Assembly (NCBI RefSeq): GCF_009669325.1
Contig: NZ_SZWE01000001.1
Coordinates: forward strand, 744,402 to 808,401
DNA: 64,000 nucleotides
Direction: 5' to 3'
Source of the DNA: Roseovarius bejariae
GTDB taxonomy: Bacteria; Pseudomonadota; Alphaproteobacteria; Rhodobacterales; Rhodobacteraceae
Position numbers and translations under genes: made by a program. The notes beneath the pieces were generated by a model. The model saw only the letters and a program-made list of their open reading frames with translations, did no database searches and was not told where the DNA came from. Positions 25,526 to 35,876 of this stretch are shown one piece after another (the first letter of the stretch is position 1; every line of letters starts with the position of its first letter).

Positions 25526-28500
25526 ATGGGCATGGACAAGACATTCAACGCCGCCGAGGCCGAAGAGCGCCTTTACAAGGCATGGGAAGAGGCCGGGGCC
25601 TTCAAGGCCGGGGCCAATGCCAAGCCGGGGGCCGAGCCGTTTTCGATCATGATCCCGCCGCCCAACGTGACGGGCAGCCTGCACATGGGCCATGCCTTCA
25701 ACAACACGCTTCAGGATATCCTGATCCGCTGGCACCGGATGCGCGGGCACGACACGCTGTGGCAGCCCGGGCAGGACCACGCCGGGATCGCCACCCAGAT
25801 GGTGGTGGAACGCAAGCTTTCCGAGGAAGGCCAGCCCGGTCGCCGCGAGATGGGCCGCGAGGCGTTCCTCGAAAAGGTCTGGGAGTGGAAACAGGAATCG
25901 GGCGGCACCATTATCAACCAGTTGAAGCGCCTCGGGGCTTCCTGTGACTGGTCGCGCAACGCCTTTACCATGTCCGGCGCGCCGGGCGCGCCCGAAGGCG
26001 AAGAGGGCAATTTCCACGATGCGGTGATCAAGGTTTTCGTGGATATGTACAACAAGGGCCTGATCTATCGCGGCAAGCGCCTTGTGAACTGGGACCCACA
26101 TTTCGAAACGGCGATCTCCGACCTGGAAGTCGAGAACATCGAGAAGCCGGGCCACATGTGGCATTTCAAGTACCCGCTGGCCGGGGGCGAGACCTATACC
26201 TACGTCGAGAAGGACGAGGATGGGAATGTCGTGCTCGAAGAAGAGCGCGACTATATCTCGATCGCCACCACGCGGCCGGAAACCATGCTGGGCGATGGTG
26301 CGGTGGCGGTCCATCCGGAAGATCAACGCTATGCGCCAATCGTCGGGAAACTTTGTGAAATTCCGGTCGGCCCGAAAGAACACCGCCGCCTGATCCCGAT
26401 CATCACCGATGAATATCCCGACCCCGAGTTCGGCTCGGGCGCGGTGAAGATCACCGGCGCGCATGACTTCAACGACTACGAGGTCGCCAAGCGCGGCGGC
26501 ATCCCCATGTACCGCCTGATGGACACCAAGGGCCACATGCGCGACGACGGGGCGCCTTATGATCAGGCCGCCACCCGCGCACAGGCCATCGCCAACGGCG
26601 CCGAGTTCACCGTGGAGGAGGTCGACACCCTCAACCTCGTTCCCGACGACCTGCGCGGATTGGACCGCTTCGAGGCCCGCAAGCGGGTCGTCGATCAGAT
26701 CACCGGCGAGGGCCTTGCCGTCATGGTTGAAAATGATCAAGGCGAGCCCGAGCCGCTTGTGGATAACAAGCCGATCATGCAGCCTTTTGGAGATCGCTCC
26801 AAGGTCGTGATCGAACCGATGCTGACCGATCAATGGTTCGTGGACACCTCGAAAATCGTTGGCCCCGCCCTTGAGGCAGTAAAATCCGGCGAGGTCACCA
26901 TCATGCCGGAAAGCGACCGCAAGGTGTATTTCCACTGGCTGGAGAATATTGAGCCCTGGTGCATCTCGCGGCAACTGTGGTGGGGGCACCAGATTCCGGT
27001 CTGGTACGGTTTTGACCTGAGCAACCCCGACTTCCATGATGACGAAGGCGACGGCACTCTTGATCTTGTCGAGATGCAGAACCTTCTGATCGAGGGCCAC
27101 AATAGCCCGCTGATGGAATGCGGCCCCGATTTCGACGCGATTTCCGAGGCTTACCACGCAAAGCTCGCGCAACTTCCGGTGCCTTTGCAGGCGATGACGG
27201 TGGTCGAAGCCGCAAGCCGCGACGATGCCCTGCACAAACTGGCCGCGAGCCTTGCCGAGTATACGGCCACGCAGGACCCCACCCACCTGATCTACCCGGT
27301 CTGGCGTGACCCGGACGTGCTTGACACCTGGTTCTCTTCCGGTCTTTGGCCGATCGGCACACTGGGCTGGCCGGAAAACACCGCGGAGCTGGAAAAATAC
27401 TTCCCCACCAGCGTACTGATCACCGGGTTCGACATCATCTTTTTCTGGGTCGCCCGGATGATGATGATGCAATACGCCGTGGTGGGCGAAAAGCCCTTCT
27501 CCCATGTCTACGTCCACGCTCTCGTGCGCGACGAGAAGGGCAAGAAGATGTCCAAATCGCTGGGCAATGTCCTCGATCCGCTGGAACTGATCGACGACTA
27601 TGGCGCCGACGCGGTGCGCTTTACCCTTACCGCCATGGCCGCCATGGGTCGGGATCTGAAGCTATCGCCGCAACGCATCGCGGGCTATCGGAATTTCGGC
27701 ACCAAGCTCTGGAATGCCGCCCGTTTTGCCGAGATGAACGGCGCCACCGGCTCCGACGGGCAGATCCCGCAGGCCACGGCGACCGTCAACAAGTGGATCA
27801 TCGGCGAAACCGCCCGTGTCCGCGCCGAGGTGGATACCGCACTGGAGCAGTTCCGCTTCAACGATGCGGCGAACGCGCTTTACGCCTTCGTCTGGGGCAA
27901 GGTTTGCGACTGGTACGTGGAATTCTCCAAGCCGCTTTTGATGGATGGCGACGAGGCTACCAAAGCCGAAACCCAAGCCACCATGGCCTGGGTCATCGAC
28001 CAGTGCCTCGTGCTGCTGCACCCCATCATGCCCTATATCACCGAAGAACTCTGGGGCACCTTGGGCAGGCGACAGAAAATGCTGATCCACGCCGATTGGC
28101 CCGTTTATGGCGAGGTATTGATCGACAAAGACGCCGACCGCGAGATGAACTGGGTCATCGATCTGATCGACTCCGTGCGCTCCGCCCGGGCACAGGTTCA
28201 TGTGCCGGTGGGCCTTCACATTCCCATGCTCTGCACCGAGCTTGACGACAAGGGCCGCGCCGCGTGGGAGCATAACGAGGTGATGATCAAGCGCCTCGCC
28301 CGGATCGACAGCCTCACGGATGTCGACGCGTTGCCCAAGGGCTGCATCACCATTGCCGCCGAGGGCGGCAGTTTCGCCCTGCCGCTCGCGGATGTCATCG
28401 ACGTGGCCGAGGAAAAGGCCCGCCTCGAAAAGACCCTCGGCAAGCTGGAAAAGGAACTCGGCGGGCTGCGCGGACGGCTCAATAATCCCAAGTTCGTGGC

Positions 28501-28609
28501 CAGCGCGCCCGAAGAGGTGGTGGAAGAGGCCCGCGAAAACCTGCGCGCCCGCGAAGAGGAAGAAGGCAAACTGCGCGCCGCATTGGAGCGTCTGGCCGAA
28601 CTGGGATAG
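25526..28609 (+). CDS. valS: Valyl-tRNA synthetase
   Basis: A 1027-residue class Ia synthetase. The HIGH-type motif is in [15 protein letters not shown], the KMSKS loop in [15 protein letters not shown], and the editing (CP1) domain between them begins near [15 protein letters not shown]. The C-terminal tail is the long coiled coil of ValRS ([20 protein letters not shown]). It charges tRNA-Val. Start placed at ATG 25526 behind CGGGGACC; MDKTF two codons downstream is possible, and the open frame to 25487 is unlikely to be used. Confidence 0.98.
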   Translation: MGMDKTFNAAEAEERLYKAWEEAGAFKAGANAKPGAEPFSIMIPPPNVTGSLHMGHAFNNTLQDILIRWHRMRGHDTLWQPGQDHAGIATQMVVERKLSEEGQPGRREMGREAFLEKVWEWKQESGGTIINQLKRLGASCDWSRNAFTMSGAPGAPEGEEGNFHDAVIKVFVDMYNKGLIYRGKRLVNWDPHFETAISDLEVENIEKPGHMWHFKYPLAGGETYTYVEKDEDGNVVLEEERDYISIATTRPETMLGDGAVAVHPEDQRYAPIVGKLCEIPVGPKEHRRLIPIITDEYPDPEFGSGAVKITGAHDFNDYEVAKRGGIPMYRLMDTKGHMRDDGAPYDQAATRAQAIANGAEFTVEEVDTLNLVPDDLRGLDRFEARKRVVDQITGEGLAVMVENDQGEPEPLVDNKPIMQPFGDRSKVVIEPMLTDQWFVDTSKIVGPALEAVKSGEVTIMPESDRKVYFHWLENIEPWCISRQLWWGHQIPVWYGFDLSNPDFHDDEGDGTLDLVEMQNLLIEGHNSPLMECGPDFDAISEAYHAKLAQLPVPLQAMTVVEAASRDDALHKLAASLAEYTATQDPTHLIYPVWRDPDVLDTWFSSGLWPIGTLGWPENTAELEKYFPTSVLITGFDIIFFWVARMMMMQYAVVGEKPFSHVYVHALVRDEKGKKMSKSLGNVLDPLELIDDYGADAVRFTLTAMAAMGRDLKLSPQRIAGYRNFGTKLWNAARFAEMNGATGSDGQIPQATATVNKWIIGETARVRAEVDTALEQFRFNDAANALYAFVWGKVCDWYVEFSKPLLMDGDEATKAETQATMAWVIDQCLVLLHPIMPYITEELWGTLGRRQKMLIHADWPVYGEVLIDKDADREMNWVIDLIDSVRSARAQVHVPVGLHIPMLCTELDDKGRAAWEHNEVMIKRLARIDSLTDVDALPKGCITIAAEGGSFALPLADVIDVAEEKARLEKTLGKLEKELGGLRGRLNNPKFVASAPEEVVEEARENLRAREEEEGKLRAALERLAELG

Positions 28610-28632
28610 CATCGCGAAAAGCCGGGTAACCC

Positions 28633-28657
28633 ACCATTTTTATTCGATAAAAATGGT
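28633..28657. terminator. Perfect AT-rich inverted repeat after valS
   Basis: ACCATTTTTAT, TCG, ATAAAAATGGT: a perfect 11-base stem with a 3-base loop, 24 bases after the valS stop. It may terminate valS, although there is no T run beyond the stem. A second perfect hairpin, GCCCCGGGC-GTG-GCCCGGGGC, follows at 28714-28734. The remaining 249-base gap to the next gene shows nothing else. Confidence 0.6.
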
Positions 28658-28858
28658 CCGAAGCTTAACGCGCCCGGAAATTGTTGCCCGCCCCGGGGGA
28701 TTGGTGGTCGGCCGCCCCGGGCGTGGCCCGGGGCCTCGCGATACATGCGCCCTTCCAACTCGGCGGTCGTGCAAGCCGACGCCCCGGATAAACGGTGTAG
28801 GATCGCCCTCCCCTTTACCAACCTTGCATCCCGCCACGCTTTGCCCTTACCTGCGCCC

Positions 28859-29965
28859 ATGACCGGACCACGTTACACCGACCTCATCCAATCGCTGCCC
28901 TCCACCGTGCCCTTTGTCGGCCCCGAGGAACAGGAACGCGCCCGCGGAGCGCCCTTCCGGGCGCGGTTGGGGGCCAACGAAAGCCTTTTCGGCCCCTCGC
29001 CCAAGACCATTGCCGCGATGCAGGCCGAGCTTGCCGACATCTGGAAATATGGCGACCCCAGCAGCCATGAATTGCGCCATGCACTGGCCGCACATATGGC
29101 CTGCGCGCCGGAAAATATCCTTGTGGGTGAAGGGATTGACGGGCTTCTGGGCAACCTTGTCCGCTTGCTGATTGCGCCGGGGGATGCCGTGGCCACCTCC
29201 GACGGGGCCTATCCGACGTTCAACTATCACGTGGCCGGATTTGGCGGCGTGCTGCATAAAGTTCCTTATGTCGAGGACCACGAAGACCCCTCCCTTCTTT
29301 TTGCCAAGGCGCATGAGGTCGGCGCAAAGCTTGTCTACCTCGCCAATCCCGATAATCCGATGGGCACATGGCATGACGGGGCGAAGCTCACCGTGGCGCT
29401 GGATGACCTGCCCGAGGGCTGCCTATTGTTGCTTGATGAGGCGTACATCGAATTCGCCCCCCATGGCACCGCGCCCACGATCGATGCCGAAGATCCCCGG
29501 GTGATCCGGATGCGCACCTTCTCCAAGGCCCATGGCATGGCGGGCGCGCGGATCGGATATGCCACGGGGGCCGCTGGCCTGATCAAGAGCTTCGACAAGA
29601 TCCGAAACCACTTCGGCATGAACCGCGTGGCCCAGGCCGGAGCGCTTGCCGCGCTGGAGGATCGCGAATGGCTGGCCCATGTGCAGAGGGAGGTCCAGAG
29701 CGCGCGCGACCGCATCGACCAGATCGCCCGCGACAATGGTTTGACCACCCTGCCCTCGGCCACCAATTTCGTCGCGGTCGATTGCGGCGGCGACGGGGAT
29801 TTTGCCAAAGCCGTGCTCGATGCGCTGGTCGCCCGCGACGTGTTCGTACGTATGCCCTTCGTCGCGCCGCAAAACCGCTGCATCCGCATCAGTTGTGGCC
29901 GTCCGCAAGATCTCGATGTCTTGGCCGAGGTACTGCCCGAGGCCTTGAGTGAGGCCCGCGGCTGA
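28859..29965 (+). CDS. PLP-dependent aminotransferase, histidinol-phosphate type
   Basis: A 368-residue fold-type I aminotransferase. Visible parts are LGANESLFGPSP at the N-terminus, the asparagine/tyrosine region LANPDNPMGTW, LLLLDEAYIEFAP, and the PLP lysine in RTFSKAHGMAGARIGYA. It resembles HisC and related aromatic or broad aminotransferases; there are no histidine genes next to it, so the substrate is open. Start ATG 28859 is preferred over the open frame reaching back to 28745, which crosses a hairpin. Confidence 0.87.
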   Translation: MTGPRYTDLIQSLPSTVPFVGPEEQERARGAPFRARLGANESLFGPSPKTIAAMQAELADIWKYGDPSSHELRHALAAHMACAPENILVGEGIDGLLGNLVRLLIAPGDAVATSDGAYPTFNYHVAGFGGVLHKVPYVEDHEDPSLLFAKAHEVGAKLVYLANPDNPMGTWHDGAKLTVALDDLPEGCLLLLDEAYIEFAPHGTAPTIDAEDPRVIRMRTFSKAHGMAGARIGYATGAAGLIKSFDKIRNHFGMNRVAQAGALAALEDREWLAHVQREVQSARDRIDQIARDNGLTTLPSATNFVAVDCGGDGDFAKAVLDALVARDVFVRMPFVAPQNRCIRISCGRPQDLDVLAEVLPEALSEARG

Positions 29966-30082
29966 CCAAACCACATGCCGCATAGCCTGCGCATTATCCG
30001 CGTTATGAGTCGCCCAAAGGTCATAGGCGCAGGATGACAGACACGGGTTAAATGAGGGTTAAACCAAGCGTCCTCTGCCCGA

Positions 30083-30170
30083 TTTTCGTACGACTCGTAC
30101 GCTTGGCTTCCAAAACCCCCGGATTTTCGTACGAAACTCGCGTACGAAACGTACAAGTCGTACGAAACTT
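30083..30170. repeat. TTCGTACGAAA palindrome cluster (third copy)
   Basis: TTTTCGTACGACTCGTACG, then TTTTCGTACGAAACTCGCGT, then CGTACGAAACGTACAAGTCG, then TACGAAACTT within 88 bases. It is the richest cluster of the family, in the 272-base gap between the aminotransferase and the small membrane protein. Nothing else is recognised in that gap. Confidence 0.75.
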
Positions 30171-30237
30171 TCCGCCCATTCCAAGGCTCTCCGCAAATTT
30201 ACCTGATTTTTGCAGAATCCGCGCTAAACTGATTTTC

Positions 30238-30414
30238 ATGCGACGCGGAAATATGCCATCCGCCCCGGATTACACCAATGCCGCCTTGGTGATGGGATTG
30301 GTGAATTTACTGTGGGTTTTCATGGTCTTGTGGGCCAGCTTCGGGTTACCCGCAGTCTTGGCAACAGCCTACGGATTGGACCGGCTCATCGTTTGGCTGT
30401 CCCGCCGCCAATGA
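30238..30414 (+). CDS. Small membrane protein of unknown function
   Basis: A 58-residue protein with one long hydrophobic stretch (AALVMGLVNLLWVFMVLWAS followed by FGLPAVLATAYGL) and basic ends. No family recognised. The ATG has no obvious ribosome site. Its last 69 bases overlap the 3' end of the serine-glyoxylate aminotransferase gene on the other strand, so either the overlap is real (convergent transcripts) or one reading frame is wrongly extended. Confidence 0.5.
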   Translation: MRRGNMPSAPDYTNAALVMGLVNLLWVFMVLWASFGLPAVLATAYGLDRLIVWLSRRQ

Positions 30415-31614
30415 ATTTCCCTTTTCTGCCAATACCTTAGCCGCAGCATCCAATGCACCGGCCCCATGCGGCACGCCCAGCGCCTGCAACCCCGTATTGA
30501 CCGATGCCAGCATCCCCAGAACCATGTGCGCATTCACATGTCCCATATGCCCCATACGGAAAAACCCATGCCACGCCGGATCACCCGGTTCCGCCATGCC
30601 AAGCCCGATACCCAAAGTCACCTCCGCCTCGCGCTCCAGCCAGGCGCGCAGCTCGGTTCCATGAGGCGCACCGATCCGAAGCGATGTAACCGCATGGCTT
30701 CGATGCGCCTCATCCACAACATTTAGAGCCAATGGGCCACCCTGCCCCCATATGTCGCAGGCCACCCAGATCGCCCGCGCCAAGCGCTCATGCCGGTCCC
30801 AAACCGCCTCAAGCCCCTCGGCATGGATCATATCCAAGGCCGTGCGCAAGCCGTACAAGTGATGCGTGGGCGCTGTCCCGCCGAAATACTGATAGAACAT
30901 CTCCGGCTCGGCCCGGAACGTCCAATCCCAATAGCGACTGACCCGCGCCATCCCCCGGCGAACCTCTGCCGCCTTGCTGTTGAAAAACACGAACCCGAGC
31001 CCCGGCGGAACCATCAGCCCTTTCTGGCTGGCCGCAACCATCACATCGACGCCCCATGCATCCATTTCGAACCGGTCACACGCCAGCGACGCGATGCAAT
31101 CCACCATCAAAAGCGCCGGGTGCCCTACCCTGTCCAAAACCGCGCGCATCGCTTTGATATCGTTGCGGATCGAGGTTGATGTATCCACATGTGTTGCCAA
31201 TACAGCTTTGATTTCATGCGATTTATCGGCCCTCAACGCAGTCTCCAGCCGCTCCATGTCCACCGGCGCCTGCTTGCCGAAATCCAGCAAGTCCACCTCG
31301 GCCCCAAGACCGTCGGCAATCTCTCCCCAGCCATGGCCGAACCGCCCGGTAGCGGGCACCAGAACCTTTTCCCCGGGGGCCACCACATTGGCCAAAGCCG
31401 CCTCCCACGCGCCATGGCCGTTGCTGATGTAGATCGCCACATGGCCATCGGTCCGCGCCACACGACACAGGTCTGCCGTAAGGCCGGGCATCATCTCGAC
31501 CAGCTCTCCCTCGTAGATATTGGGCGCGCTGCGGTGCATGGCGCGCAAGACCGCCTCGGGCATCACCGAGGGGCCGGGAATGGCAAGATAAGGGCGGCCA
31601 GTGGTTTCATTCAT
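30346..31614 (-). CDS. sgaA: Serine-glyoxylate / alanine-glyoxylate aminotransferase
   Basis: A 422-residue class V aminotransferase. Motifs: IPGPSVMPEAVLRAMHR at the N-terminus, GHGAWEAALANVVAPG, MVDCIASLACDRFEMD and the PLP lysine in AASQKGLMVPPGLGFVFF. It moves the amino group from serine to glyoxylate, a step of the serine cycle and of photorespiration-like glycine/serine metabolism. The last ~20 residues after EKGN (SLAAGQPNDEPVQSVGCCQD) look like a tail unlike the usual family end. Start ATG 31614 follows GGAGACACC. Confidence 0.9.
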   Translation of the reverse strand: MNETTGRPYLAIPGPSVMPEAVLRAMHRSAPNIYEGELVEMMPGLTADLCRVARTDGHVAIYISNGHGAWEAALANVVAPGEKVLVPATGRFGHGWGEIADGLGAEVDLLDFGKQAPVDMERLETALRADKSHEIKAVLATHVDTSTSIRNDIKAMRAVLDRVGHPALLMVDCIASLACDRFEMDAWGVDVMVAASQKGLMVPPGLGFVFFNSKAAEVRRGMARVSRYWDWTFRAEPEMFYQYFGGTAPTHHLYGLRTALDMIHAEGLEAVWDRHERLARAIWVACDIWGQGGPLALNVVDEAHRSHAVTSLRIGAPHGTELRAWLEREAEVTLGIGLGMAEPGDPAWHGFFRMGHMGHVNAHMVLGMLASVNTGLQALGVPHGAGALDAAAKVLAEKGNSLAAGQPNDEPVQSVGCCQDCG

Positions 31615-31759
31615 GGGGTGTCTCCAAACATACGACGCCTAACACTACGCGCCTCCCGCGCGCCGTCAATCTGCGATCCCCGCCTTGCCATGAGCCCGCC
31701 CGCCGCCTAAATGGGGCACGCCCGATCAATGGGCAACTGGAACGGAGCGCAGCCACCCC

Positions 31760-32443
31760 ATGCCCATCTTCAAACGGATTTCCGATTGGGAACGCAAGTT
31801 GCGCGCCTCATACAATACCGATCTCTCCACGCCCGAGAACCGCCGCCGCGCGCATATCTATAACCTGTGGTTCGATCACGCGATTCTGCGGAAGGTCTGG
31901 ACCAACTTTTTTCCTGTAGCACCGGGGGTTTACCGCTCAAACCAACCCACGCACGAGCGTTTTGAAAAGCTCAAGGCCATGGGCGTGAAATCAGTGCTGA
32001 ACCTGCGCGGTGCGGCCGGGGCGGCACACTACCTGGTCGAGGAGGAAAGCTGTAGGCAGTTGGGCCTGACCCTCGTCAATGTCTCGCTCATGGCCCGCAA
32101 CGCAGCGCCCGCCGCGAACATCCTGCAAGTGATCGGGGCCTTCCGCAGCATCGAGAAACCCTTTGTCATGCACTGCAAATCCGGTGCGGATCGGGCGGGC
32201 TTTGCCTCGGCCATTTACCTTTTGGCAATCGAGGACCGCCCCATAAGCGAGGCGCGCAAGATGCTGAGCGCCAAGTATATCCACTTTCGATGGACAAAGA
32301 CCGGCGTACTGGATTTCATCCTTGATCGCTATGAGGAGCGCCAGAAGGAAACCGGGATAGGATTCGAGGATTGGATCAAGACCGAATACGACCACCTGCA
32401 AATGCAGGCCGATTACGAAGCCCGGCACAAACCGCTGGTGTAA
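31760..32443 (+). CDS. Tyrosine/dual-specificity phosphatase family protein
   Basis: A 227-residue protein with the P-loop of cysteine phosphatases, VMHCKSGADRAGFA (C-x5-R), in the middle, preceded by APGVYRSNQPTHERFEKLKA and SVLNLRG, typical of the Siw14/ DSP-like group. The usual general-acid aspartate is not obvious. It presumably dephosphorylates a protein or small phosphate; the substrate is unknown. It is convergent with the glycosyltransferase gene that ends 3 bases later. Confidence 0.82.
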   Translation: MPIFKRISDWERKLRASYNTDLSTPENRRRAHIYNLWFDHAILRKVWTNFFPVAPGVYRSNQPTHERFEKLKAMGVKSVLNLRGAAGAAHYLVEEESCRQLGLTLVNVSLMARNAAPAANILQVIGAFRSIEKPFVMHCKSGADRAGFASAIYLLAIEDRPISEARKMLSAKYIHFRWTKTGVLDFILDRYEERQKETGIGFEDWIKTEYDHLQMQADYEARHKPLV

Positions 32444-32446
32444 GCG

Positions 32447-33118
32447 TCAATACCGCTTGGCCAAACGCGCCGGGTCCGCCCCCAAGAGGTAACGTAAAAG
32501 CAACGACAGATTCCGCGCTCCGCGCCGCAACCACCCGCCCCGTTGGTATTTTTTCGCGCTTGTCGTGATCGCCACGGGCAGCAGCGACAACCGCCGCCCA
32601 AGGCGGCGCGACAGGGCCACATCCTCCATCAGTGGAATGTCGGGATAACCCCCGACGGCCTTATACTCCTGCCTGGATATCAGCAGGCCCTGATCCCCGT
32701 AGGGCAGATGAAACAGCCGCGAACGCAGGTTCGCCCACCCCGCCACCAATTGCGGCGCAACCCCCTTGGCATCGAAACGAAGGCGAAAGGCCGCGGGCCT
32801 GCCGTCTTGCATCTGCGCCGCCACAAGCGCGGGCCATCCCGGCGGCAAAATGCTATCGGCATGCAGGATAAGCAGCCACTCTCCCTGTGTGGCCTCCACC
32901 CCGCGCCGCAACTGCCCCCCGCGCGAAGGGGGGCCGCCCACCACCATCGCACCGGCCATATCCGCAATCTCAAGGGTTGCATCCTTAGATCCGCCGTCGG
33001 TGAACACCACTTCGCGGATCAAACCGGCCTCCAGTCCTTTACCAAGTGCATCAAAGCAAAGCGGTAGCGTCTCGGCGGCATTCAAGGTCGGAATTACAAT
33101 CGACAATTTCGCGCGCAT
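32447..33118 (-). CDS. Family 2 glycosyltransferase
   Basis: A 223-residue GT-A glycosyltransferase. It has LSIVIPTLNAAETLPLCFDA, FTDGGSKDATLEIAD and the metal-binding LLILHADSILPPGW; the C-terminus has PDIPLMEDVALSRRLGRR. It fits the short subgroup TIGR04283-like. No lipid-anchor segments are obvious. Start ATG 33118 is chosen as AGGGGGTGA is 5-6 bases upstream; a GTG two codons earlier is the alternative. Acceptor and sugar are unknown. It is divergent from ygfZ. Confidence 0.85.
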   Translation of the reverse strand: MRAKLSIVIPTLNAAETLPLCFDALGKGLEAGLIREVVFTDGGSKDATLEIADMAGAMVVGGPPSRGGQLRRGVEATQGEWLLILHADSILPPGWPALVAAQMQDGRPAAFRLRFDAKGVAPQLVAGWANLRSRLFHLPYGDQGLLISRQEYKAVGGYPDIPLMEDVALSRRLGRRLSLLPVAITTSAKKYQRGGWLRRGARNLSLLLRYLLGADPARLAKRY

Positions 33119-33183
33119 CTTCACCCCCTGTTGCCTGCCCTGTCATGACCTATATTACAGGCAATCAGGCGATTGGAGGGACA

Positions 33184-33915
33184 ATGACGCGCGCGATCCT
33201 CGAAATAACCGGTTCAGAGGCCCAGGACTTTTTGCAAGGGCTGGTGACGAATGATGTCAAAGCCCTTGATAAGGGCTTGGTTTATACGGCTATCCTGACA
33301 CCACAGGGCAAGTATTTGGCAGATTTTTTCCTGTGTCGTCAGGGGGAAACCATTCTTCTGGATGTGGATAAAGACCTTGCTCCCAACCTCGTTCAGCGAC
33401 TGAACATGTATAAACTGCGTGCCGATGTGCAAATCACCGAATCCGACTTGAAACTGCGGCGCGGAACAGGCCCCGCGCCCGAAGGCGCCCTGCCCGACCC
33501 GCGCCACCCGGACATGGGCTGGCGGCTATATGGCGTAGAGGATGGAGACGACGGCACCGATTGGGAGACGATCCGCGTCGCCCATTGCATCCCTGAAACC
33601 GGTGTCGAACTCGGCCCGGATAGTTTCATTCTCGAGGCGGGATTCGGGCGGTTGAATGGCGTGGACTTCAGGAAAGGCTGCTATGTCGGACAAGAGGTCA
33701 CCGCCCGCATGAAGCACAAGACCGAACTCCGCAAAGGCCTTGTTACTGTCGAGGTCGAGGGCAGCGCCCCAGTGGGCACGGATATCCTTGCCGATGGCAA
33801 ACCCGCAGGCACGCTTTTCACCCAGTCCGACGGGCGCGGTATCGCCTATCTGCGCTTTGATCGCGCCAAAGGGCCGATGCAGGCAGGCGAGGCCACAGTT
33901 ATCTATACCCCATGA
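33184..33915 (+). CDS. ygfZ: Folate-binding YgfZ/GcvT-like protein (iron-sulfur cluster repair factor)
   Basis: A 243-residue protein with the YgfZ hallmark K-G-C-Y-x-G-Q-E in FRKGCYVGQEVTARMKHK and the GcvT-like start FLQGLVTNDVKAL. YgfZ uses tetrahydrofolate and supports assembly or repair of iron-sulfur enzymes. The start ATG 33184 follows TGGAGGGAC. Its stop overlaps the start of the next gene (ATGA), so it forms a coupled pair with the kinase-like gene. Confidence 0.92.
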   Translation: MTRAILEITGSEAQDFLQGLVTNDVKALDKGLVYTAILTPQGKYLADFFLCRQGETILLDVDKDLAPNLVQRLNMYKLRADVQITESDLKLRRGTGPAPEGALPDPRHPDMGWRLYGVEDGDDGTDWETIRVAHCIPETGVELGPDSFILEAGFGRLNGVDFRKGCYVGQEVTARMKHKTELRKGLVTVEVEGSAPVGTDILADGKPAGTLFTQSDGRGIAYLRFDRAKGPMQAGEATVIYTP

Positions 33916-34712
33916 CCACCTCCTCGCAGATCGCAAACCTTGCCGGTTCCGCGGTGACAACGCGTGTTTCCCTGCATGGCGGCGATCTGTCAGTGGTTGA
34001 GTGTGTCGAACTGGCCGATGGGCGCAGTGTCGTTGCCAAACATGGGCCTCAGGCCCTCGCCGAAGCCGGAATGCTTTATGCAATGGCAAAGACAGGCACG
34101 CCCGTTCCCGAGGTTTTGGGGCAAACACAGGGTATTATTCTTCTAGAGTATCTGCCAGAGACCCCGCCAAGCGCCAAAGGCTGGGCCGCGCTCGGGCGAT
34201 CCCTGCGACAGATGCATGACAGCCAAGGCGATACCTACGGTTGGCCTGAGGACTATGCCTTCGGTAAAGTCATCATTTCCAACACCCAGATGACGAATTG
34301 GCCGCAGTTCTGGGCTGAAAACCGGCTTTTGAGCGAGGCCGAAAACCTGCCACCCGACATCTCAAAACGTTTGCAAACACTGGCGCAACGCTTGCCCGAG
34401 ATTGTCTCGCATGATCCACCCGCCGCTCTGCTCCATGGCGACCTTTGGGGCGGGAACATCCTGTTTAGTGATCACTCGGCCTATCTGATCGATCCTGCCT
34501 GTTATTACGGCGACCCGGAGGTCGATCTGGCCATGCTCACCCTCTTTGGACGCCCCCCGGCCAGTTTCTTCGAGGCCTATGGCCCCCTCCGCCCCGGCCA
34601 CGAAAAACGCCGGCCCGTTTATCAACTCTGGCCGGCGCTTGTTCACCTGCGCCTATTCGGCGCCGGGTATCGCGGAATGGTAACCGGGTTGTTGGACAGC
34701 CTCTGCGCCTGA
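33912..34712 (+). CDS. Fructosamine kinase family protein
   Basis: A 266-residue aminoglycoside-phosphotransferase-like kinase. The catalytic loop LLHGDLWGGNILF and the metal motif YLIDPACYYGDPEVDLAM are those of fructosamine-3-kinases, with WPQFWAENRLL typical of the group. It would phosphorylate glycated amines or ribulosamines so that they are removed from proteins. The ATG overlaps the ygfZ stop by 4 bases. It is convergent with efp, which ends 3 bases after it. Confidence 0.9.
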   Translation: MTTSSQIANLAGSAVTTRVSLHGGDLSVVECVELADGRSVVAKHGPQALAEAGMLYAMAKTGTPVPEVLGQTQGIILLEYLPETPPSAKGWAALGRSLRQMHDSQGDTYGWPEDYAFGKVIISNTQMTNWPQFWAENRLLSEAENLPPDISKRLQTLAQRLPEIVSHDPPAALLHGDLWGGNILFSDHSAYLIDPACYYGDPEVDLAMLTLFGRPPASFFEAYGPLRPGHEKRRPVYQLWPALVHLRLFGAGYRGMVTGLLDSLCA

Positions 34713-34715
34713 TGG

Positions 34716-35279
34716 TCAGGCGCGCTCGGCATAGTCCATGGTTTCGGTGTTGACGATGATGTCCTCGTCCTGTCCCACGAAGGGCGGCACCATGACCTTT
34801 ATGCCATTGTCCAGAACCGCGGGCTTGAAGCTGTTGGCGGCGGTCTGTCCCTTCACCACCGGCTCGGTCTCGACCACCTTGCAGGTGACTTTCTGCGGCA
34901 GTGTCGCGTTCAGTGCCTCGCTTTCGTAATATTCGATCTGAACGGTCATTCCATCCTGAAGGAACGGGCGGCGTTCCCCCAGGATATCAGCGGGGAGTTC
35001 GATCTGTTCGAATGTCTCGTTATCCATGAACACCAACATTCCGTCAGTCTCATAAAGAAACTGCTGATCTTTTTGTTCAAGGCGCACCCGCTCGACCTTG
35101 TCGGCGCTGCGAAACCGCTCGTTCAGCTTGGAACCGTTTCGCAGGTTGCGCAACTCGACCTGGGCAAAGGCGCCCCCTTTGCCAGGCTTGACGTGATCGA
35201 CCTTCACAGCGCTCCAAAGGCCGCCATTGTGCTCCAGAACATTGCCCGGGCGAATCTCATTTCCGTTGATTTTCGGCAT
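34716..35279 (-). CDS. efp: Elongation factor P
   Basis: A 187-residue EF-P with its three beta domains. The N-terminal KOW-like domain has [20 protein letters not shown] and the loop GKGGAFAQ whose lysine is the usual modification site; the C-terminal OB domain has AALNATLP-type spacing ([20 protein letters not shown]) and [15 protein letters not shown] text. EF-P lets ribosomes pass polyproline stretches. The 218-base AT-rich gap upstream contains its promoter and that of the divergent gene at 35498, but no clear motifs were picked out. Confidence 0.96.
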   Translation of the reverse strand: MPKINGNEIRPGNVLEHNGGLWSAVKVDHVKPGKGGAFAQVELRNLRNGSKLNERFRSADKVERVRLEQKDQQFLYETDGMLVFMDNETFEQIELPADILGERRPFLQDGMTVQIEYYESEALNATLPQKVTCKVVETEPVVKGQTAANSFKPAVLDNGIKVMVPPFVGQDEDIIVNTETMDYAERA

Positions 35280-35497
35280 TGTCTCAAAACCATGTCAAAA
35301 GGTTGATAGAAGATTGACCGCCCCTATATCTGGTAAGGCATGGCGGGGCAAGAAAACGATATATCGTGCTGCACTTGCAGAAAGATATGAGCAAATTGCA
35401 TAGAAGCTATGCATTTAGGCTCTATCCGAATCGTTTAAACTCAGCCATAACCATCGTCACGCCCGAAACACAAGAGCAATAAAATCAAGGACGAAAC

Positions 35498-35818
35498 ATG
35501 AAGGATTTCGTTGACGGCACGGCCTTCAATGCCGAACAGGGCAACCGTGCACGCAAACTGTTTGCCGCTGTCGTATTGGCCGCATTGGATGATGCTATTT
35601 CCGACGACAAGAAATACGGCAACGGCCCGGAACAGATCGCCCGCTGGGCGCGCTCGCGCGATGGCCGCGAGGTGCTGTCCTGTGCCGGGATCGATCCGAA
35701 CGAACGTGTGGTCGAAGGCCTTATGGAATTCGTCGGCAAAGGCGTTCGGACCTCTGTCGCCCTCTCGCGCGAAGAAAGCGAACGCCGCAATGCCGCGGCA
35801 CAGGCCGAAGCCGCCTGA
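35498..35818 (+). CDS. Conserved small protein of unknown function
   Basis: A 106-residue cytoplasmic protein, [20 protein letters not shown] onward, with helices and a conserved-looking [20 protein letters not shown]. It may match an uncharacterised Rhodobacterales family (possibly DUF6280), but I am not certain. The start follows CAAGGACG. It is divergent from efp and followed by a strong terminator, so it is monocistronic. Confidence 0.75.
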   Translation: MKDFVDGTAFNAEQGNRARKLFAAVVLAALDDAISDDKKYGNGPEQIARWARSRDGREVLSCAGIDPNERVVEGLMEFVGKGVRTSVALSREESERRNAAAQAEAA

Positions 35819-35834
35819 ATCTCTTTTCAAGCTG

Positions 35835-35876
35835 CCAAGAAAAAGCCCCGCCAAATCGGCGGGGCTTTTTCTTTGG
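35835..35876. terminator. Strong bidirectional terminator
   Basis: CCAAGAAAAAGCCCCGCC, a 5-base loop, and GGCGGGGCTTTTTCTTTGG form a stem of about 18 bases with A and T runs on each side, right after the stop at 35818 and before cobQ. Confidence 0.9.

Noticed and set aside
25505..27517. 670-codon minus-strand open frame opposite valS
   Set aside because: Antisense shadow of the synthetase HIGH and editing domains.
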